The notes: generated by a model from the sequence alone, not told the origin. 64,000 nucleotides of DNA from Aristolochia californica (GCA_029961685.1 JARWKL010000006.1:1-64000); one strand, 5' to 3'; counted from the stretch's first letter, positions 22,556 to 33,400 are shown. Numbers and translations: made by a program.

Positions 22556-22610
22556 TTTTCTTCTGTTTTATTAAAACATCTTTATAAAAAAATAAAAAAA
22601 GTTTCTTTCA

Positions 22611-23175
22611 AATCCTGGTCGAAACATTGGGATGCAGTCAAGTAGATTTTTAGATACTTGAGGGGTACTACAGACTATGATATCATGTTTAATAGACAAT
22701 AGAGTGACCCTTCAATTGTGGGATATCTAGATGCAGACTATGCAGGGGACTTGGATGATAGGAGTCTACCACAGGTTATGTATTTACTCTTGTGGTAGGA
22801 CCTATTTGTTGGAGGTTTATGATACAGTCTATAGTTGCACTATCTACTACTAAGTCAGAATACATGGCAATAGCTGAGGCTGCAAAGGGGGTTTTGTGGC
22901 TTACAGGGTTGATCAAGGAGCTAGGTGTCCAACAAGGTGGAGTTCAGTTGCATTATGACAGAGAGTGTCATTTATTTGGCAAAGAACCAGGTGTATCATG
23001 CGAGGACCAACACATAGATGTGAGGTTTCACAAGATCAGGGAATTGGTTTCATCAGGTGAACTACTGCTTGAAAAAGTTCACACTTCTGAGAATGCAACA
23101 GACATGTTGACAAAGCCTGTTACTAAAAATAAGTTCAAGCATTGCTTAGACTTGATTAATGTCTCCAGTTACTAG
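22611..23175 (+). pseudogene. Copia RNase H region (Tork type, continued after the LINE)
   Basis: This resumes the interrupted copia: 'HWDAVK' and 'IFRYLRGTTDYDI', then 'VGYLDADYAGDLDDRRS' (catalytic Asp) and 'ALSTTKSEYMAIAEAAK' (Glu). 'HIDVRFHKIRELV' and 'TSENATDMLTKPVT' lead to a stop at 23173-23175. One stop lies in the 'AVK*IFRYL' segment. The PPT and LTR follow 90 bp later. Confidence 0.88.
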
Positions 23176-23264
23176 ATGGGAGATGCTCCAACCTATTGTT
23201 ACAAGTGGACTCCTAGGTTATACTTTCTTTTTTCTAAGGGGTGGATATTCTCCAAGGTGGAGAT

Positions 23265-23520
23265 TGTTGAAGTATATGGCTCATACAAGTTGGGGGAGTA
23301 TTTTTGTATAGGGGTATTTCTATATTGCACTGTATGTCTAGGGTTAGTATAAATACATACTATGTAACCCTAATTGAAGTTAGTGAAATTTCTAGCGCCG
23401 CTCGATCCGTGGACGTAGGCACACCGCTGAACCGCGTTAAACCCTGTGTGTTCTTCGTTTCTTGTAGAATCTCTTCGTTGAATTGCCGTATAGTTCGTAA
23501 TAGCCTCACGTTTTACAACA
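23265..23520 (+). repeat. 3' LTR of the Tork-type copia
   Basis: It starts TGTTGAAGTATATGG after the purine-rich CCAAGGTGGAGA and ends TTTTACAACA, giving the TG...CA termini. It is 256 bp long. A TATA-like GTATAAATAC lies near 23348. The matching 5' LTR is not in the window, so the age of insertion cannot be estimated. Confidence 0.75.
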
Positions 23521-25225
23521 GCTAGAGATGTCCTTGTTTATGTAAAGAAGGAAGAATAAAATGATTTACATGTCCAAGGTGAACATGCCATAAAACATGG
23601 GAAACATGTAAAGATTTATTTGTAAGGACAGAAAGAAGGGCAGGGTTGCCATGCTGTAACACATAAGCTTCCATCTCTCTTACCGGTTGCCACCACCATT
23701 CCTGTGAGACGATTATGAATTGTGAAAAGATTGTTAGTAAATATAACGGTTAAAGGAAAATCAATCGTTAATTTACTGAAGGAGAGAAGATTTTTTGTGA
23801 GATGTGGAACAACTAAAACATTTAACAACTGAATATTTGGGGTAGGAGAGAGAATACCAATATGTGAGATAGGTAAGGAGGCATCATTCCCCACAATTAC
23901 AGAGTCATTACCCATGTACAGAGCATACTGATCCAGGTTGGATGCGTTGTTGGACATATAAGCGGAAGCATGTTGGAGGGCACAGATCCAGTGAAAGCCT
24001 CAGCAAGATGGGTATGAGACTCACTGGACTCATTACAGACATAATGTTAGTCGCATCGATTAGCATAGTGACTGTCAAGATGGCATATCTGACAACGAGG
24101 TGCCCTTGTTCAAAATAAGGGCACATAATGGCGGCCAGAACCATTGGTTCGGCCATGGGTTTGACCAGGTCTGCGGCAAGTCGACCGGTCCGATCCACAA
24201 GACGCGGCAATTAAAGCAGCAACGGGAGAGACAAAGCTCAAAGCTCTCGGCTCTGGAGACGAGGTCAGAGAAATAGGGGAGAGGCGTGAGGGCCATTTGT
24301 GTGACGGAGAAAGTGAAAAATTTGCCGCCGAGTCCACTGAGAAACTAGTGGAGTTTGTCGGTGTTGACGACAGGTTTGCCGATAACATGAAGTTGATCGT
24401 AGATACCCTTGAAAACGCTGGTATAAGTGACAACGGATTGATTTCTACGCTTTAGCTACTGGAGATTGTCTTTGAGACGGATTTCTCGAGCCTTCGACCG
24501 ATGCTTGTATGCATTTTCTAATGCGAGCTAGACTGTGTAGTGGAGAGGTCAACGGCCTTGGCCATTGCCTCCTTGGTGAGAGAGGAAAGGAGGAGGCTCA
24601 GAAAGCGTTGATCCATTTCTGTCCATTTTATATATTCGATAGTAGGAGTAGTAGAATTTGCGATGACAAATTGAGGTGGTGGTGCGAGGGTTTCGTTCAC
24701 ATAGCCGAGGAGATTTTAGCTTTCAAGAAGGGGAAGAAGGCTTCTCCAGAGGAGATAGATGGTGGACGAGAGTTTAATGGTAATCATGTGAATGAGAGTT
24801 TGAAAGGGGAGAAAAGGAAAAATAGAGTCAGCAACCATTGAGGTTTGATTTTTTTTTTGAACTAACAGTGAACTGAACTGGACACAAGGTTGAACCACGA
24901 GCTGATGCTAACCCGAGGTCTTGGCTTGGGTCGGATGACGGTTTGGTTTGGCTCAAGATGGAATGAGCCCTCGGTCTTGAAGGGGAGAAAAATAAAATCA
25001 AAAGAGGTGTCGCTTGGGAGAGGAAGCGGCGCCACAATGAGGTTGCAGAGGCAGAGGGTGGCGGAACGCTGGTGGGCCATTGTGTCGGGATGAAATCTGA
25101 GGGGTGGCGACTATGCCTGTGCCAGAGCCGATGCGCAGAGGTTGGCAACAGCGGTTGCTCGGGGAAGCTTTTCGCCAAAAAAAGGGCAATCAGATACACA
25201 AGGATCGATGACGTCTAATACCATG
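23521..25225 (-). mobile_element. Ale/Retrofit-type Ty1-copia, gag-protease half
   Basis: Read on the minus strand: the primer-binding site TGGTATTAGA near 25218-25227 (normally TGGTATCAGA, complementary to initiator tRNA-Met), an untranslated leader, then gag from about 24840. Gag pieces are 'PPPQFVIANSTTP' and 'EYIKWTEMDQRFLSLLLSSL' near 24650, 'FKGIYDQLHVIGKPVV' near 24390 and 'MALTPLPYFSDLVSRAESFE' near 24260. A zinc knuckle CQICHLDSHYANRC (24095-24054) is followed by protease-region sequence ('NIQLLNVLVVPHLTKNLLSF'). The element stops inside the GAG-pre-integrase ('HVLWHVHLGHVN') exactly where the Tork LTR ends. Frames are broken many times. Confidence 0.88.
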
Positions 25226-25400
25226 TAAGTTTTTATTGAAAAACTTTTTATTCGCCATGATTATAACGTAAGTGTACAATGGTATTTATACAAAAAAAAC
25301 TATTTTTTGCTCGGTGATCCGTCGGTTCCAGTGATGGAAGCCTGGTCTGCAGTCTTCCGTTACAGTGCCATATCGTTCACAACCTTTCCAGCTACTTCCA
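25225..25400 (-). repeat. Putative 5' LTR of the Ale-type copia
   Basis: Next to the primer site is a short segment with a TATA-like GTATAAATAC (minus strand, near 25290) and an AATAAA-like motif near 25250. It must end before about 25400, where gypsy coding sequence starts. A short LTR of this size is usual for the lineage. The outer boundary is not defined by a second LTR. Confidence 0.45.
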
Positions 25401-25735
25401 CTCCTACTCGGCCAATCTTACAACCAATTGCTATACTAAACCAACGTACACTGCTACTTGGTAAGACTTCCATTCCCCTGTTCTTGATCAAGTGGGAAAG
25501 ATTTCCCATTAGAAGATGCAACGTGGGAAGCCAAGGAGGACATCAAGCTGTTTCCATCTCTCAACCTTGAGGACAAGGTTGATCTTGGAAAGGGATGGTC
25601 ATGTAATAAACCTTCAGCTGAGATGGTTGGAGATGAGTTGACTAATCCTCTTGTTCCAGAAGAGTATATTCCATTAGGCTTCACAAAGGGTGCAAACAAG
25701 ATTCCAGCAAATATCAGGATTTTGTTATGGCATGA
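25400..25735 (+). pseudogene. Ty3-gypsy chromovirus chromodomain fragment
   Basis: Plus-strand translation gives 'PIAILNQRTLLLG', 'PLFLIKWERFP' and, after a one-base shift, 'LEDATWEAKEDIKLFPSLNL' then 'EDKVDLGKGW'. This is the C-terminal integrase/chromodomain tail of chromovirus-type gypsy elements (typical: VLVQWEGLPPEEATWE...FP.FNLEDKV). The rest of pol is missing on the upstream side. A possible LTR with TATATAAG near 25745 follows but cannot be confirmed. Confidence 0.75.
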
Positions 25736-26239
25736 GGTTTAGGTTATATAAGTAAGAGATGAGATATTTCCATCATCTCCCTCTGGAAATCTTACAGTAG
25801 TGGTACTTTTTTCAAACTTCATGCAGGCATGTGGCTGGCCGGTTGAGTGCATTCTCTCCCAAAAGAAGTAAAATGTTGGACAAAATTAAGGTTGGATGGT
25901 TGATGACAAGAAGGAGAGGGATAGCAGTATCTGGATGCATGATTAGGACAAGGCCAGGCGGATGATACCACAAGTTCTTGGTAATGTTGCAGAGAAAATT
26001 GGAACTAATGTTATGTGAAGTATTTGATCAGTTCCCAAATCCAATAATTTAGTTGAATATTGAATTTATTGACATTACTTTTCGAACATGGTGAAATTCA
26101 AAGCTTCTACTAAATTCTCTGCTGTAGCAGAAGGAAAAACGATGGATGGACGAGTAGCTAGTGACATGCATGGGCACAGCTTAGATAGCACAGTACGTTT
26201 GATGGTGTACATGTACGTTTACAGTAGAGGCAGCTGGGT
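25736..26239. other. No gene recognised
   Basis: Moderately AT-rich sequence between the gypsy remnant and the 3' end of the ABCG11-like pseudogene. It may include the gypsy LTR and the pseudogene's 3' UTR. Nothing else can be supported. Confidence 0.4.
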
Positions 26240-28290
26240 CTAACGTCTATTGGCAGGCATTGCCGTCGGCTGGTTGGTGGAAGTCGCCGCATAGGCCCTT
26301 AGAGAAGGCGATTGCGTAAGGCGGTCCGTAAGTACAGTTGTCCCCTGTTTGTTGCTTTTCTTCTGTTGAAACCTTCTCCTGGCTAAGTAGCCTCTCATCC
26401 ATGGAGTCACGTCCTCGCTGAACTTAATCAATAGGAAGAACAAGATGCGGTAGATGACAATCATGCTGAAGAGAACCGACAAGTTCCACCATTTGGAACT
26501 GTTCACGTCAATCTGGAAGACATTTTTGAGGATATACTCCCCTGGGATCTTCGGCATCTCAGGCGACTGGTTATGGAAGATTAGGTCGTTTTGGTATTGG
26601 CCCTGAAATTGAAGCAGAGACAGCCATCGTACATTAATTTAATGTCTACGTTAAACAAGATGCCATAACAGAGAAATAATAATAATACCTGAAGTGCCCA
26701 AAAATGAAAACTGATATAAGACATGGGGTAGCGCCAGACTGGTTTTGGTATGTCCTTTGGGAGCCTAAAATAACCAGAAACCAGCATGAAAATTCCCTGT
26801 AGCGGGCGTCATGACCAAATGCCAACCAAACAGTGTCAGCAATCAGAGAGATCCAAATTTCAAAATTAAGCAGTAAAGTGGAAAAATTGAGTGAGATTAG
26901 CAAAGGAGAGCATATGGAAGTACACCTGGATTCCAGCGCCGATGATAATTCCCATGAAGAAGTTGGGATGACGCTGGCTATTGCCATCATCAAGCTTTCC
27001 ACGACGGTAACACTTGCATAGAGGCACAACACGAAGAATATATAATGGACGATTCCTGGGTGGAGGTGAACCATGAAATAACATATAGTTCCAGATATAA
27101 AAGTTATCATTATTAGAAAAGGCATAGCAGATAGGGTGTTGCCGATGACAAAAGCTGCTACGCCGTAATGACCATTGAGCCTCTCTCGCTGGAAAACCTG
27201 CAATTTTTCATCACTCGATCAACCAATCAATCAACTAATGGCAGATCGCTCATATATATATATAAATAGAATTGTCTCCACAGACCTTCATATCTTCCAC
27301 AAACGAAGGAAACCCGCCAATGGAAGGTGACAAACCCAAACACAAATGAGGCGCATGAACCCCTTGCCTGTTCGTGAAGCGTACGAGGGGGTTAACGTTC
27401 AATATTTCAAAACTTAATGGAATTGCTGTGTTAGCTGTATATATGCATTTCATACCAGGATGGAATTGTAGCTGGTTCCCACGTTCAAATAGATGGTTCC
27501 GATGCAGATGGTGACCACAATGTAAATAACAAGTCTCAACCAGTAATAACCAAAATCTCTGGACATGTTCACGAATGAGCGCTTGGTCAAGGTGTAGGCC
27601 TGCATGAAGAAGCTAGCCTGACTGCCTCCCGAGTCCAGTACAGTCCCTTTCTGCCATCAACCCCACCAATGTTAAATATATTAGGCTTTCGACTTTAGAC
27701 CACAACCACTATCTACTACCATATCAGCCTTTTACCATTTTTTTCAATTCAATTCGGTACTTGAAATCACTTAATTCACTTACAACTCTGGAGATTTCCT
27801 CAATTCTCTCTTTCGCAGAGTAATGATATTGGGAAGTGGAGTAAAAGTTTATCAGGGTGCGGGTTGCTTCAGCCGTTGTTGTCTTCTCCAAAGGGTCATC
27901 AGACATCACAAACTGATCATCCATTCAAAAAAAAGGGCTGATTAATACTTAAACCGTTGCAAATTAAAGAGAAAACATAATAATCGATTCAGAACATGCA
28001 TGCATGCTTACCCGTAACTTCATGGATCCTTTTAAAGTAGCTTTCACCTTATCAAAATACAAGTTTATGCACCTCAGAAAATGATCGGATGGGTTCCCCA
28101 GCACTGGGCAGGGGAACCCTGCTTGGGCGAAAAACTGCAGATGCACAAAATGATAACAGTCACATGTATTATATAATTATAAACATTTCTCAGTAACACT
28201 ACAAATTAAGAGACTAATTAAGGAAGGGCAGCATTGCACCTCACAAGCCTCTGAAACCTTCCCGAAGTAAACTGTTTTACCTTCTGAAAC
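26240..28290 (-). pseudogene. ABCG11: ABCG11-like half-size ABC transporter, truncated pseudogene (membrane domain only)
   Basis: Family role: ABCG11 (WBC11) exports cutin and wax precursors at the plasma membrane. Minus-strand exons are 28285-28240 (partial, 'KTVYFGKVSEACE'), 28134-28012, 27912-27784, 27650-27456, 27367-27286, 27197-26926, 26796-26689 and 26602-26240, with GT-AG borders throughout. Diagnostic strings are '[18 protein letters not shown]', 'FQRERLNGHYGV', 'MGIIIGAGIQ', '[19 protein letters not shown]' and the family C-terminus 'DVTPWMRGYLARRR'. The nucleotide-binding domain is absent upstream of 28290. Two exons have lengths that break frame: 82 nt (5 bases lost between 'FVTF' and 'IGGFPSF') and 272 nt (1 base lost in the Pro-Asn codons before 'FFMGII'). 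Other exons are multiples of three. It cannot make a transporter. Confidence 0.92.
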
Positions 28291-28570
28291 ATTTGTAGAT
28301 ATCATAGTTTATATCTCTACTGGATTTTGTTTAACCATTATTTCTATGAACAAGCCCTGCTACTAGTAAAAACTATTTGACTTCTCAATACTTGGTGGTG
28401 AAACTCTTTTTCATGTTTAACATTTTTGCTCATAAGAGAACTTGCTTAGTCCTCATTTTAGGTATTCCAAAACAATCACATTACTCGTAAGCATTTCTAG
28501 ACCATGGCCCTCTACTCTTGGCTTCTGAGGTTACTAAGTAGTTTCCATTGTCCTTTATCCGTGTTGTAGT
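28291..28570. other. Gap between ABCG11-like pseudogene and copia LTR
   Basis: No coding similarity recognised. The expected upstream exons of the ABCG11-like gene (Walker A, signature, Walker B) are not here, so the truncation breakpoint lies close to 28290. Confidence 0.4.
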
Positions 28571-28978
28571 TGTTGGAAGATAAGGCCCAAACCCACATAA
28601 CCAAGGAGGGCCCGCATGTCTAAGAGTATTATAAGATAGGTCGGGCCCAAGCCCATTAAAAGTAGGACCTACCAGGAATACCACGAGTTGACATCCTTAT
28701 CACATAAGTTGGAAGATAAAGAAGGACTCACAAAAATATTTTTATCTTATGGTCACGTCCAATAAGAGTTTTAGTTTGAGTTATGTTTGTCTTTTATCTA
28801 TATTGAGTTATTTAATTATGCTAGGACTTATCTTTAAGTGTTAAAGTTTAGGTGTAATTGGGACAATGGTAATTTTATTATAATTGGACTCTACAACCTT
28901 CATCTATTATAAATATAGGTTCATGTATTCTGATTATAATAAGTCAATGAAGTTTTTATCTTTTCCATAAATTCAACA
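28571..28978 (+). repeat. 5' LTR of the deleted copia
   Basis: Starts TGTTGGAAGATAAGGCCC and ends ATAAATTCAACA (TG...CA), 408 bp, with a TATA-like TATTATAAATATAGG near 28910. It aligns along its length with 30537-30972 with scattered substitutions and short indels, so the insertion is not very recent. Confidence 0.9.
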
Positions 28979-30129
28979 TGGTATCAAAGCAGGTTATGTG
29001 AGTCGACATGGTCAACCTAAGGAGATAATGTGATCCTTTTCTCTAAACCCTAACCCCTTTGTCTAGGTTCGTAGTTATTTTTTTTAGTCCCTTCACCCAT
29101 TGTTTGCGTTACATTTTTTACCTCTATACGAAGTTTTTCATATTGAAAAGTACATATTGACGGAAAAATATTTGAGTCTGCTTTCCAAGGAAAAATGATT
29201 TTTTGCAATCGAATTTATCTACAGAGAGATATCAATATTTGAATAAGCGAAGGTCAGATTGCAAAAAGGTTCAAACAACAGCAGAAATCTTCAGATTCCG
29301 AGGTATTTTTTGCTATCAAGAACTAGACTTTATATGGAGAAATATATATCAAAAGAAATATCTGTAAGTCTATTCTTTTACCTATTCAACCAATTTTTTT
29401 ATCTAAGTTATCTACAAAAACAAATCGATTTTTGAAGCAGCAAAGGTTAAAGAGGTTCGAGCGGCAACAGAAAGCATCAACTTTCGAGGTTTTTATACTT
29501 AGTTCGGCCATATGATAGAGACCAAAATCTATTAGATTATTTATATTTGATAATTATATTTTATGAATAGAAGTTATACTTGGATGAAAGATATTTAAGT
29601 CTAATTTCAGAATTTTTCATTTCAATCTGATCTATATTTAAAGATATATTCGCACTGGAATAATCAAAGGTCATGCTAGTATCCTATCACATTGAAAAAT
29701 CCGAATTTAAGCCAATTGTTTTGTGTCACTTTTTGAGTTGCTATATCAGGAAAATATCTCACTTTTCCCTGTTTTGAGGGTTTATTATTACATCTTTGTT
29801 ATTTTGGCTTATTGATGCATCTATGATGTTTGGTTCAAGCTGGGATCACTGCCATTATCTCCCAGCTTGAGGGGGAGAAGTTGAAGAAGTACAAGAAAGA
29901 TGTATTTTATTCCAGATGTTGTGGATAAAGTGTATGTGACCAAAATATTCAAGAGAGGGGGAACACAAATGAAGTTTATGCATCTAAGAAGAAATTTTTA
30001 TATCAGATTATTTCATGGGTTCTTTTATAAAGTTTATTATTTGGTTCGTGTTATATTCAGTTGTGGCTATTATGTCTCTTTGGGGACATTATTATTAAAG
30101 AAGAGGTAGCCTCATACCATTATTTATTT

Positions 30130-30355
30130 GTCCCCGTAAAAAATATCAAGTGTTAATGGTTGGGATTCCATGACGGATGAACTTAATACCCCTTAGAAAA
30201 TATCAAGTGTCAATGGTTATGATTCCATGACGGAGGAACTTAATACCCCATCAAAAATATCAAGTATCAATGGTTGGGATTCCATGACGGAGAAATTTAA
30301 TACCTCGTAAAAAATATCAACTGTCAACGGTTGGGACACCATGTCGGAGGAACTT
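30130..30355 (+). repeat. Four 57-bp tandem repeats inside the deleted copia
   Basis: The motif TATCAA followed by GGTTGGGATTCCATGACGGA recurs with TATCAA at 30144, 30201, 30258 and 30315, exactly 57 bases apart. Units differ by a few substitutions. The array lies in the internal untranslated part of the element, upstream of the retained C-terminal coding scrap. Confidence 0.9.
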
Positions 30356-30536
30356 ATTATTACATCTATATTATACCCCCTTGAATTGGCCAACTGGGTC
30401 TCAAGGAAGACAAAACCAGCGTTAGGAGGAGTGTTGGGAGATTGGAGGACTGCCATTTTATACAAAAAGATTTTATACATAATTTGCTGCAAGCTGGGAG
30501 TTCTTGATGTTCTCTCACCCCCAGCTTGAGGGGGAG

Positions 30537-30972
30537 TGTTGGAAGATAGAGCCCAATCCCACACGACAAAGGAAGACCCACATATCTAAGAGTATTATAA
30601 GATGGGTCACATGACCAAGGAAGGCCTACAAGATGGGCCCCCAACCCCATCAGAAGTAGGACCCACCATGAATATCATGAGCTGGCATCCTTATCACATA
30701 AGTTGAAAGATCAAGAAGGACTCACAAAAATATCTTTATCTTATGGTCACATCCAAGAAGAGTTTTAGTTCGAGTTATGTTTGTATTTTATCTATATGGA
30801 GTTATTTAATTATGTTAAGACTCATCTTTAAGTGTTAGAGTTTGGGTGTAATTGGGACAATGGTAGTTTTATTGTAATTGGACTCTACTACTTTCGTTTA
30901 TTATAAATAGAGGTTCATGTACTCTGATTATAATAACTCAATAAAGTTTTTATCTTTTTCATAAATTCAACA
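30537..30972 (+). repeat. 3' LTR of the deleted copia
   Basis: Starts TGTTGGAAGATAGAGCCC directly after a polypurine tract and ends ATAAATTCAACA, 436 bp. About 28 bases longer than the 5' LTR because of a small duplication around GATGGG near 30600-30640. Exonic sequence of a decayed SDR gene begins within a few bases of its end. Confidence 0.9.
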
Positions 30973-30974
30973 CC

Positions 30975-31745
30975 AATTATGGACAATGATTTTGTTGGAA
31001 CTTTCACAATGTGCCATGAAGCACTCAATATCAGAAGAAAGGAGCCCCTAGGAAGTGAGAATTCATCTTCTAGGGGATTTATTTTGAACATCAATACAAT
31101 TTTACTTTATACAACATCTTGGTAACCACATTCATGTATCTACTACTAAGGTTTGTGATGAACCACATTCCGCTTAACAATAGTTTAGCTTCTCCTGACT
31201 TTAGGTAGTTTTACACTGCAGCTATTCCTCCTAACAGGCAATTGTGGATAGTATTACAAGGAAATTGACTCTAGAGTGGGGGAATGACTATAATATCAAA
31301 GTTAAATGCGATGGCACGAGGACCCAAGGATGAGAAAACTTGTACCTCATCAACTGGTGAGCTTAGCCATAGAATCCATGCCTCTGTACAAACTTGAGGA
31401 GAAATGGGATATTGCAATGCCTGCTATATACCTTGCTTCTGATGTAGATTTGTGATTATTCACTATTGTAGGAATATTTCTATTATATAGTTTTGCTTAC
31501 AAATTTAGCGGATGGAACCCCCATTGTTGATTTGACAAAAGGTTCATTCATGTTTCTGCTTTCGTGCATATATCATTTTGAATCTTATTCTCCAATTTTC
31601 TGTCCCCCACTCATAAATATGTGATTGGAACGACTCTGGTTGTTGATGGGGGACTATGGCTCAGCCCACCGCACATTATTCCAAAAGAAGTTGTAAGAAG
31701 TCTATCTAGGATGGTTGGGTTCCGAAGAGTAAACTATAAGATGAT
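30975..31745 (+). pseudogene. Peroxisomal 2,4-dienoyl-CoA reductase (SDR family), broken gene remnant
   Basis: The family reduces 2,4-dienoyl-CoA with NADPH during peroxisomal beta-oxidation of unsaturated fatty acids. Exon-like blocks are 30980-31122 ('DFVGTFTMCHEAL', 'SSSRGFILNINT'), 31238-31456 ('IVDSITRKLTLEWGNDYNIK', 'LYKLEEKWDIAMPAIYLASD') and 31612-31745 ('GTTLVVDGGLWLSPPHIIPK'). Intron-like spacers separate them, with GTAACC and CTAACAG borders. The Rossmann nucleotide-binding N-terminus is missing. The catalytic block shows frameshifts after 'DYNIK', a deletion before 'MRKLVPHQ', and a stop after 'ASDV'. No C-terminal SKL-type peroxisomal signal is seen. It is a remnant, not a processed copy. 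Confidence 0.8.
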
Positions 31746-33400
31746 GGCTATCTATAATTGCATAGAAAAAAATTACAGCCTTGTAATAGTTTCCGTTCAA
31801 CAAAATCCAGGAAGCTATATTTCGTTTGGATTGCAATAACCAGATTTTCGTTCTCCTGCAAAGTCCGTTCTTTAAAGTTTTTATTTTTCCATACTCTATG
31901 CAAATTTGGTCAATTTGAAAATTTGGTCATTTTATTGAGAAAACTTTGTGGCCTAACAATATAGCACCAGGCATTCAAATCCTAGCTGAGTCATTTTACT
32001 CTTACTATGTGCTCATCTCTTTTAATATTTTTAGCCAACAATATGGTGATATTGGTTTCAACTTTCAACTGTAGTTTTTTTTTCTTTACATATTGTTTTT
32101 GGTATTTCTGTTGTTCAACCTCCAAAGAGCAATTATTTGCAAGGATTTTGACACAACTGACTTGTAAGACTAGTTTAGTTGGAAAATTGAATTTATTTAT
32201 TTTGATGATTTATGTTTTTTATAACTTGGTGACAATTTGGACCTATAATCAAATTAGTCTCATTCTCATTCCTTGACAAAAGGATGAAATGTGAAATTTC
32301 ACCTTTCATGGTGGAATATAACTTTGTAATGTTTTGGTTCATTTGGGTTCATATATCTTCTTCCTTTTTCTTCTTTCTTCTTTTTATTTTTATTTTTATT
32401 CATAAGAAGCTTACAAGAAGGGGAAGAAGGCAGAGGAGGCCATCCTCCACTTCCAATCGCCTTCCCCAAGCCGACAACGGTAGGGAGGAGGACCACCTCC
32501 CTTGCCCCCTTCTTCTTGTTGTTGTTCTCTGCAACTTGTAAAGGTCAACAGAGTGTAGTCACCCAATAATTTCAGTGACAAAAAGGTGATGGCAATAAGA
32601 GGACGACCTCCCCCTTCTGTGTTCTACTTTGCTTGAGGGAAAAAGGTCTCCCATGGACAGCGCTGGGAGGCCTTCACTCTTTTTTTTAATAATGTTTACT
32701 ATAATTGTTGTTGTTTATTTTTTGAAACTATTTATTATCAATTAATTTATTATTTCAACTTTGAATTAATCAATAATTACGTCAATAATAGTAAATTAAA
32801 TATTAGCAACTTAAGTTATTTCAGTAATTTATTTAATTTATCAAGGCACTATTGAATTTCTCAATAATTTCTACAAAAGGTGTGTTCTAAGTGCAATGAT
32901 TTTTTTTTTTTTTTGAAAAATGTTTATTTTGCATTGTTGCTGCTCGACCCATCATAATGTACCTAAATTAGCCTCTTGATTGAGCAAGTTTCATCATCCT
33001 AGTATTTCTTTTTTAAATGATATTGGAACCATGCTTAACTGAATGATTGTTTCCATGTCTATTATGTACATATAGCATTTTTCGGTGAGTTTTGCTTCCT
33101 TTTTTGTTTGTTTATTCGTTTTTTTTTTTTTTTTTTGCTTCTCCAAGTTTTGTCATTATTATACCTATTTTCATGCTAGCTTTAGGAAGAAACAAAATAT
33201 TAGATACAATGCCATATTAAAGGTTGCAAAGATTGAAAAAAGTGAAAACGAGAAAAGACTATTCTTTCAAGGGGTGATACTGCAAATGTTGTGAAGCACA
33301 ACCAACAAATTATGCTATTTCCTCTTATGTGCAGGGGTGTTGTTTCTTTGCTTCCCTATAACTTTGAGAATTTTTATCGTTTGTTGTTCTTGGGGAATAT
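31746..33400. other. No gene recognised
   Basis: AT-rich DNA with homopolymers (T-runs near 32080, 32370, 33120). Near 31937-31986 a weak relative of the tRNA-like sequence at 12157 may exist (CTTTGTGGCC... and CATTCAAATCC), and 'GTTGTTCAACCTCCAAAG' near 32110 is shared with 12550. Both similarities suggest a decayed dispersed repeat. No coding region is supported. Confidence 0.4.

Larger units (their letters stand above)
19807..22600 (+). mobile_element. L1-like LINE, 5'-truncated, young, nested in copia
   Basis: It is flanked by a 12-bp target-site duplication, AAGTTTCTTTCA, at 19795-19806 and 22599-22610. It ends in an A-rich tail (22585-22600). The 5' end starts inside ORF2 at 'FGPDGFNGDFLKRFW', so the gag-like ORF1 and the endonuclease are absent, typical of abortive LINE reverse transcription. 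Only a few lesions separate it from an open frame: a shift near 19960, one stop near 20080 and one shift near 21925. It is therefore younger than the copia it interrupts. Confidence 0.95.
17826..23520 (+). mobile_element. Tork-type Ty1-copia retrotransposon, 5'-truncated, split by a LINE
   Basis: The order GAG-pre-integrase, integrase, reverse transcriptase, RNase H, polypurine tract and 3' LTR is preserved on the plus strand. A LINE (19807-22600) interrupts it between RT and RNase H. The 5' LTR, primer site, gag and protease are missing; the element begins abruptly near 17826, close to the fold-back element. The 3' LTR directly abuts a second, oppositely oriented copia at 23521, as if this element had landed inside that one. 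The domain style (SRKVWVYFM, ADYAGDLDDRRS) is that of TNT1-like Tork elements. Confidence 0.9.
28571..30972 (+). mobile_element. Internally deleted Ty1-copia element with both LTRs
   Basis: The 5' LTR is 28571-28978, followed by a primer site TGGTATCAAAGCAGG (initiator tRNA-Met type). The 3' LTR is 30537-30972, preceded by the polypurine AGCTTGAGGGGGAG. Only about 1.56 kb lies between them. The sole coding trace is the copia C-terminus 'CKLGVLDVLSPPA' with its stop, just before the PPT (compare 'GKLGIYDVFSPPA' at the end of the copia at 55207). A second PPT-like AGCTTGAGGGGGAGAAG occurs at 29865-29882. No clear 5-bp target duplication was found. It is a non-autonomous derivative. Confidence 0.88.

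Noticed and set aside
28566..30977. A 5-bp target duplication for the deleted copia
   Set aside because: The flanks (GTAGT-like before 28571 and CCAAT after 30972) do not match, so no duplication is claimed.
31937..31986. Second tRNA-like sequence
   Set aside because: Only a partial A-box-like and a weak B-box-like match, with no acceptor stem pairing. It is mentioned as a possible decayed relative of the 12157 sequence but not annotated.
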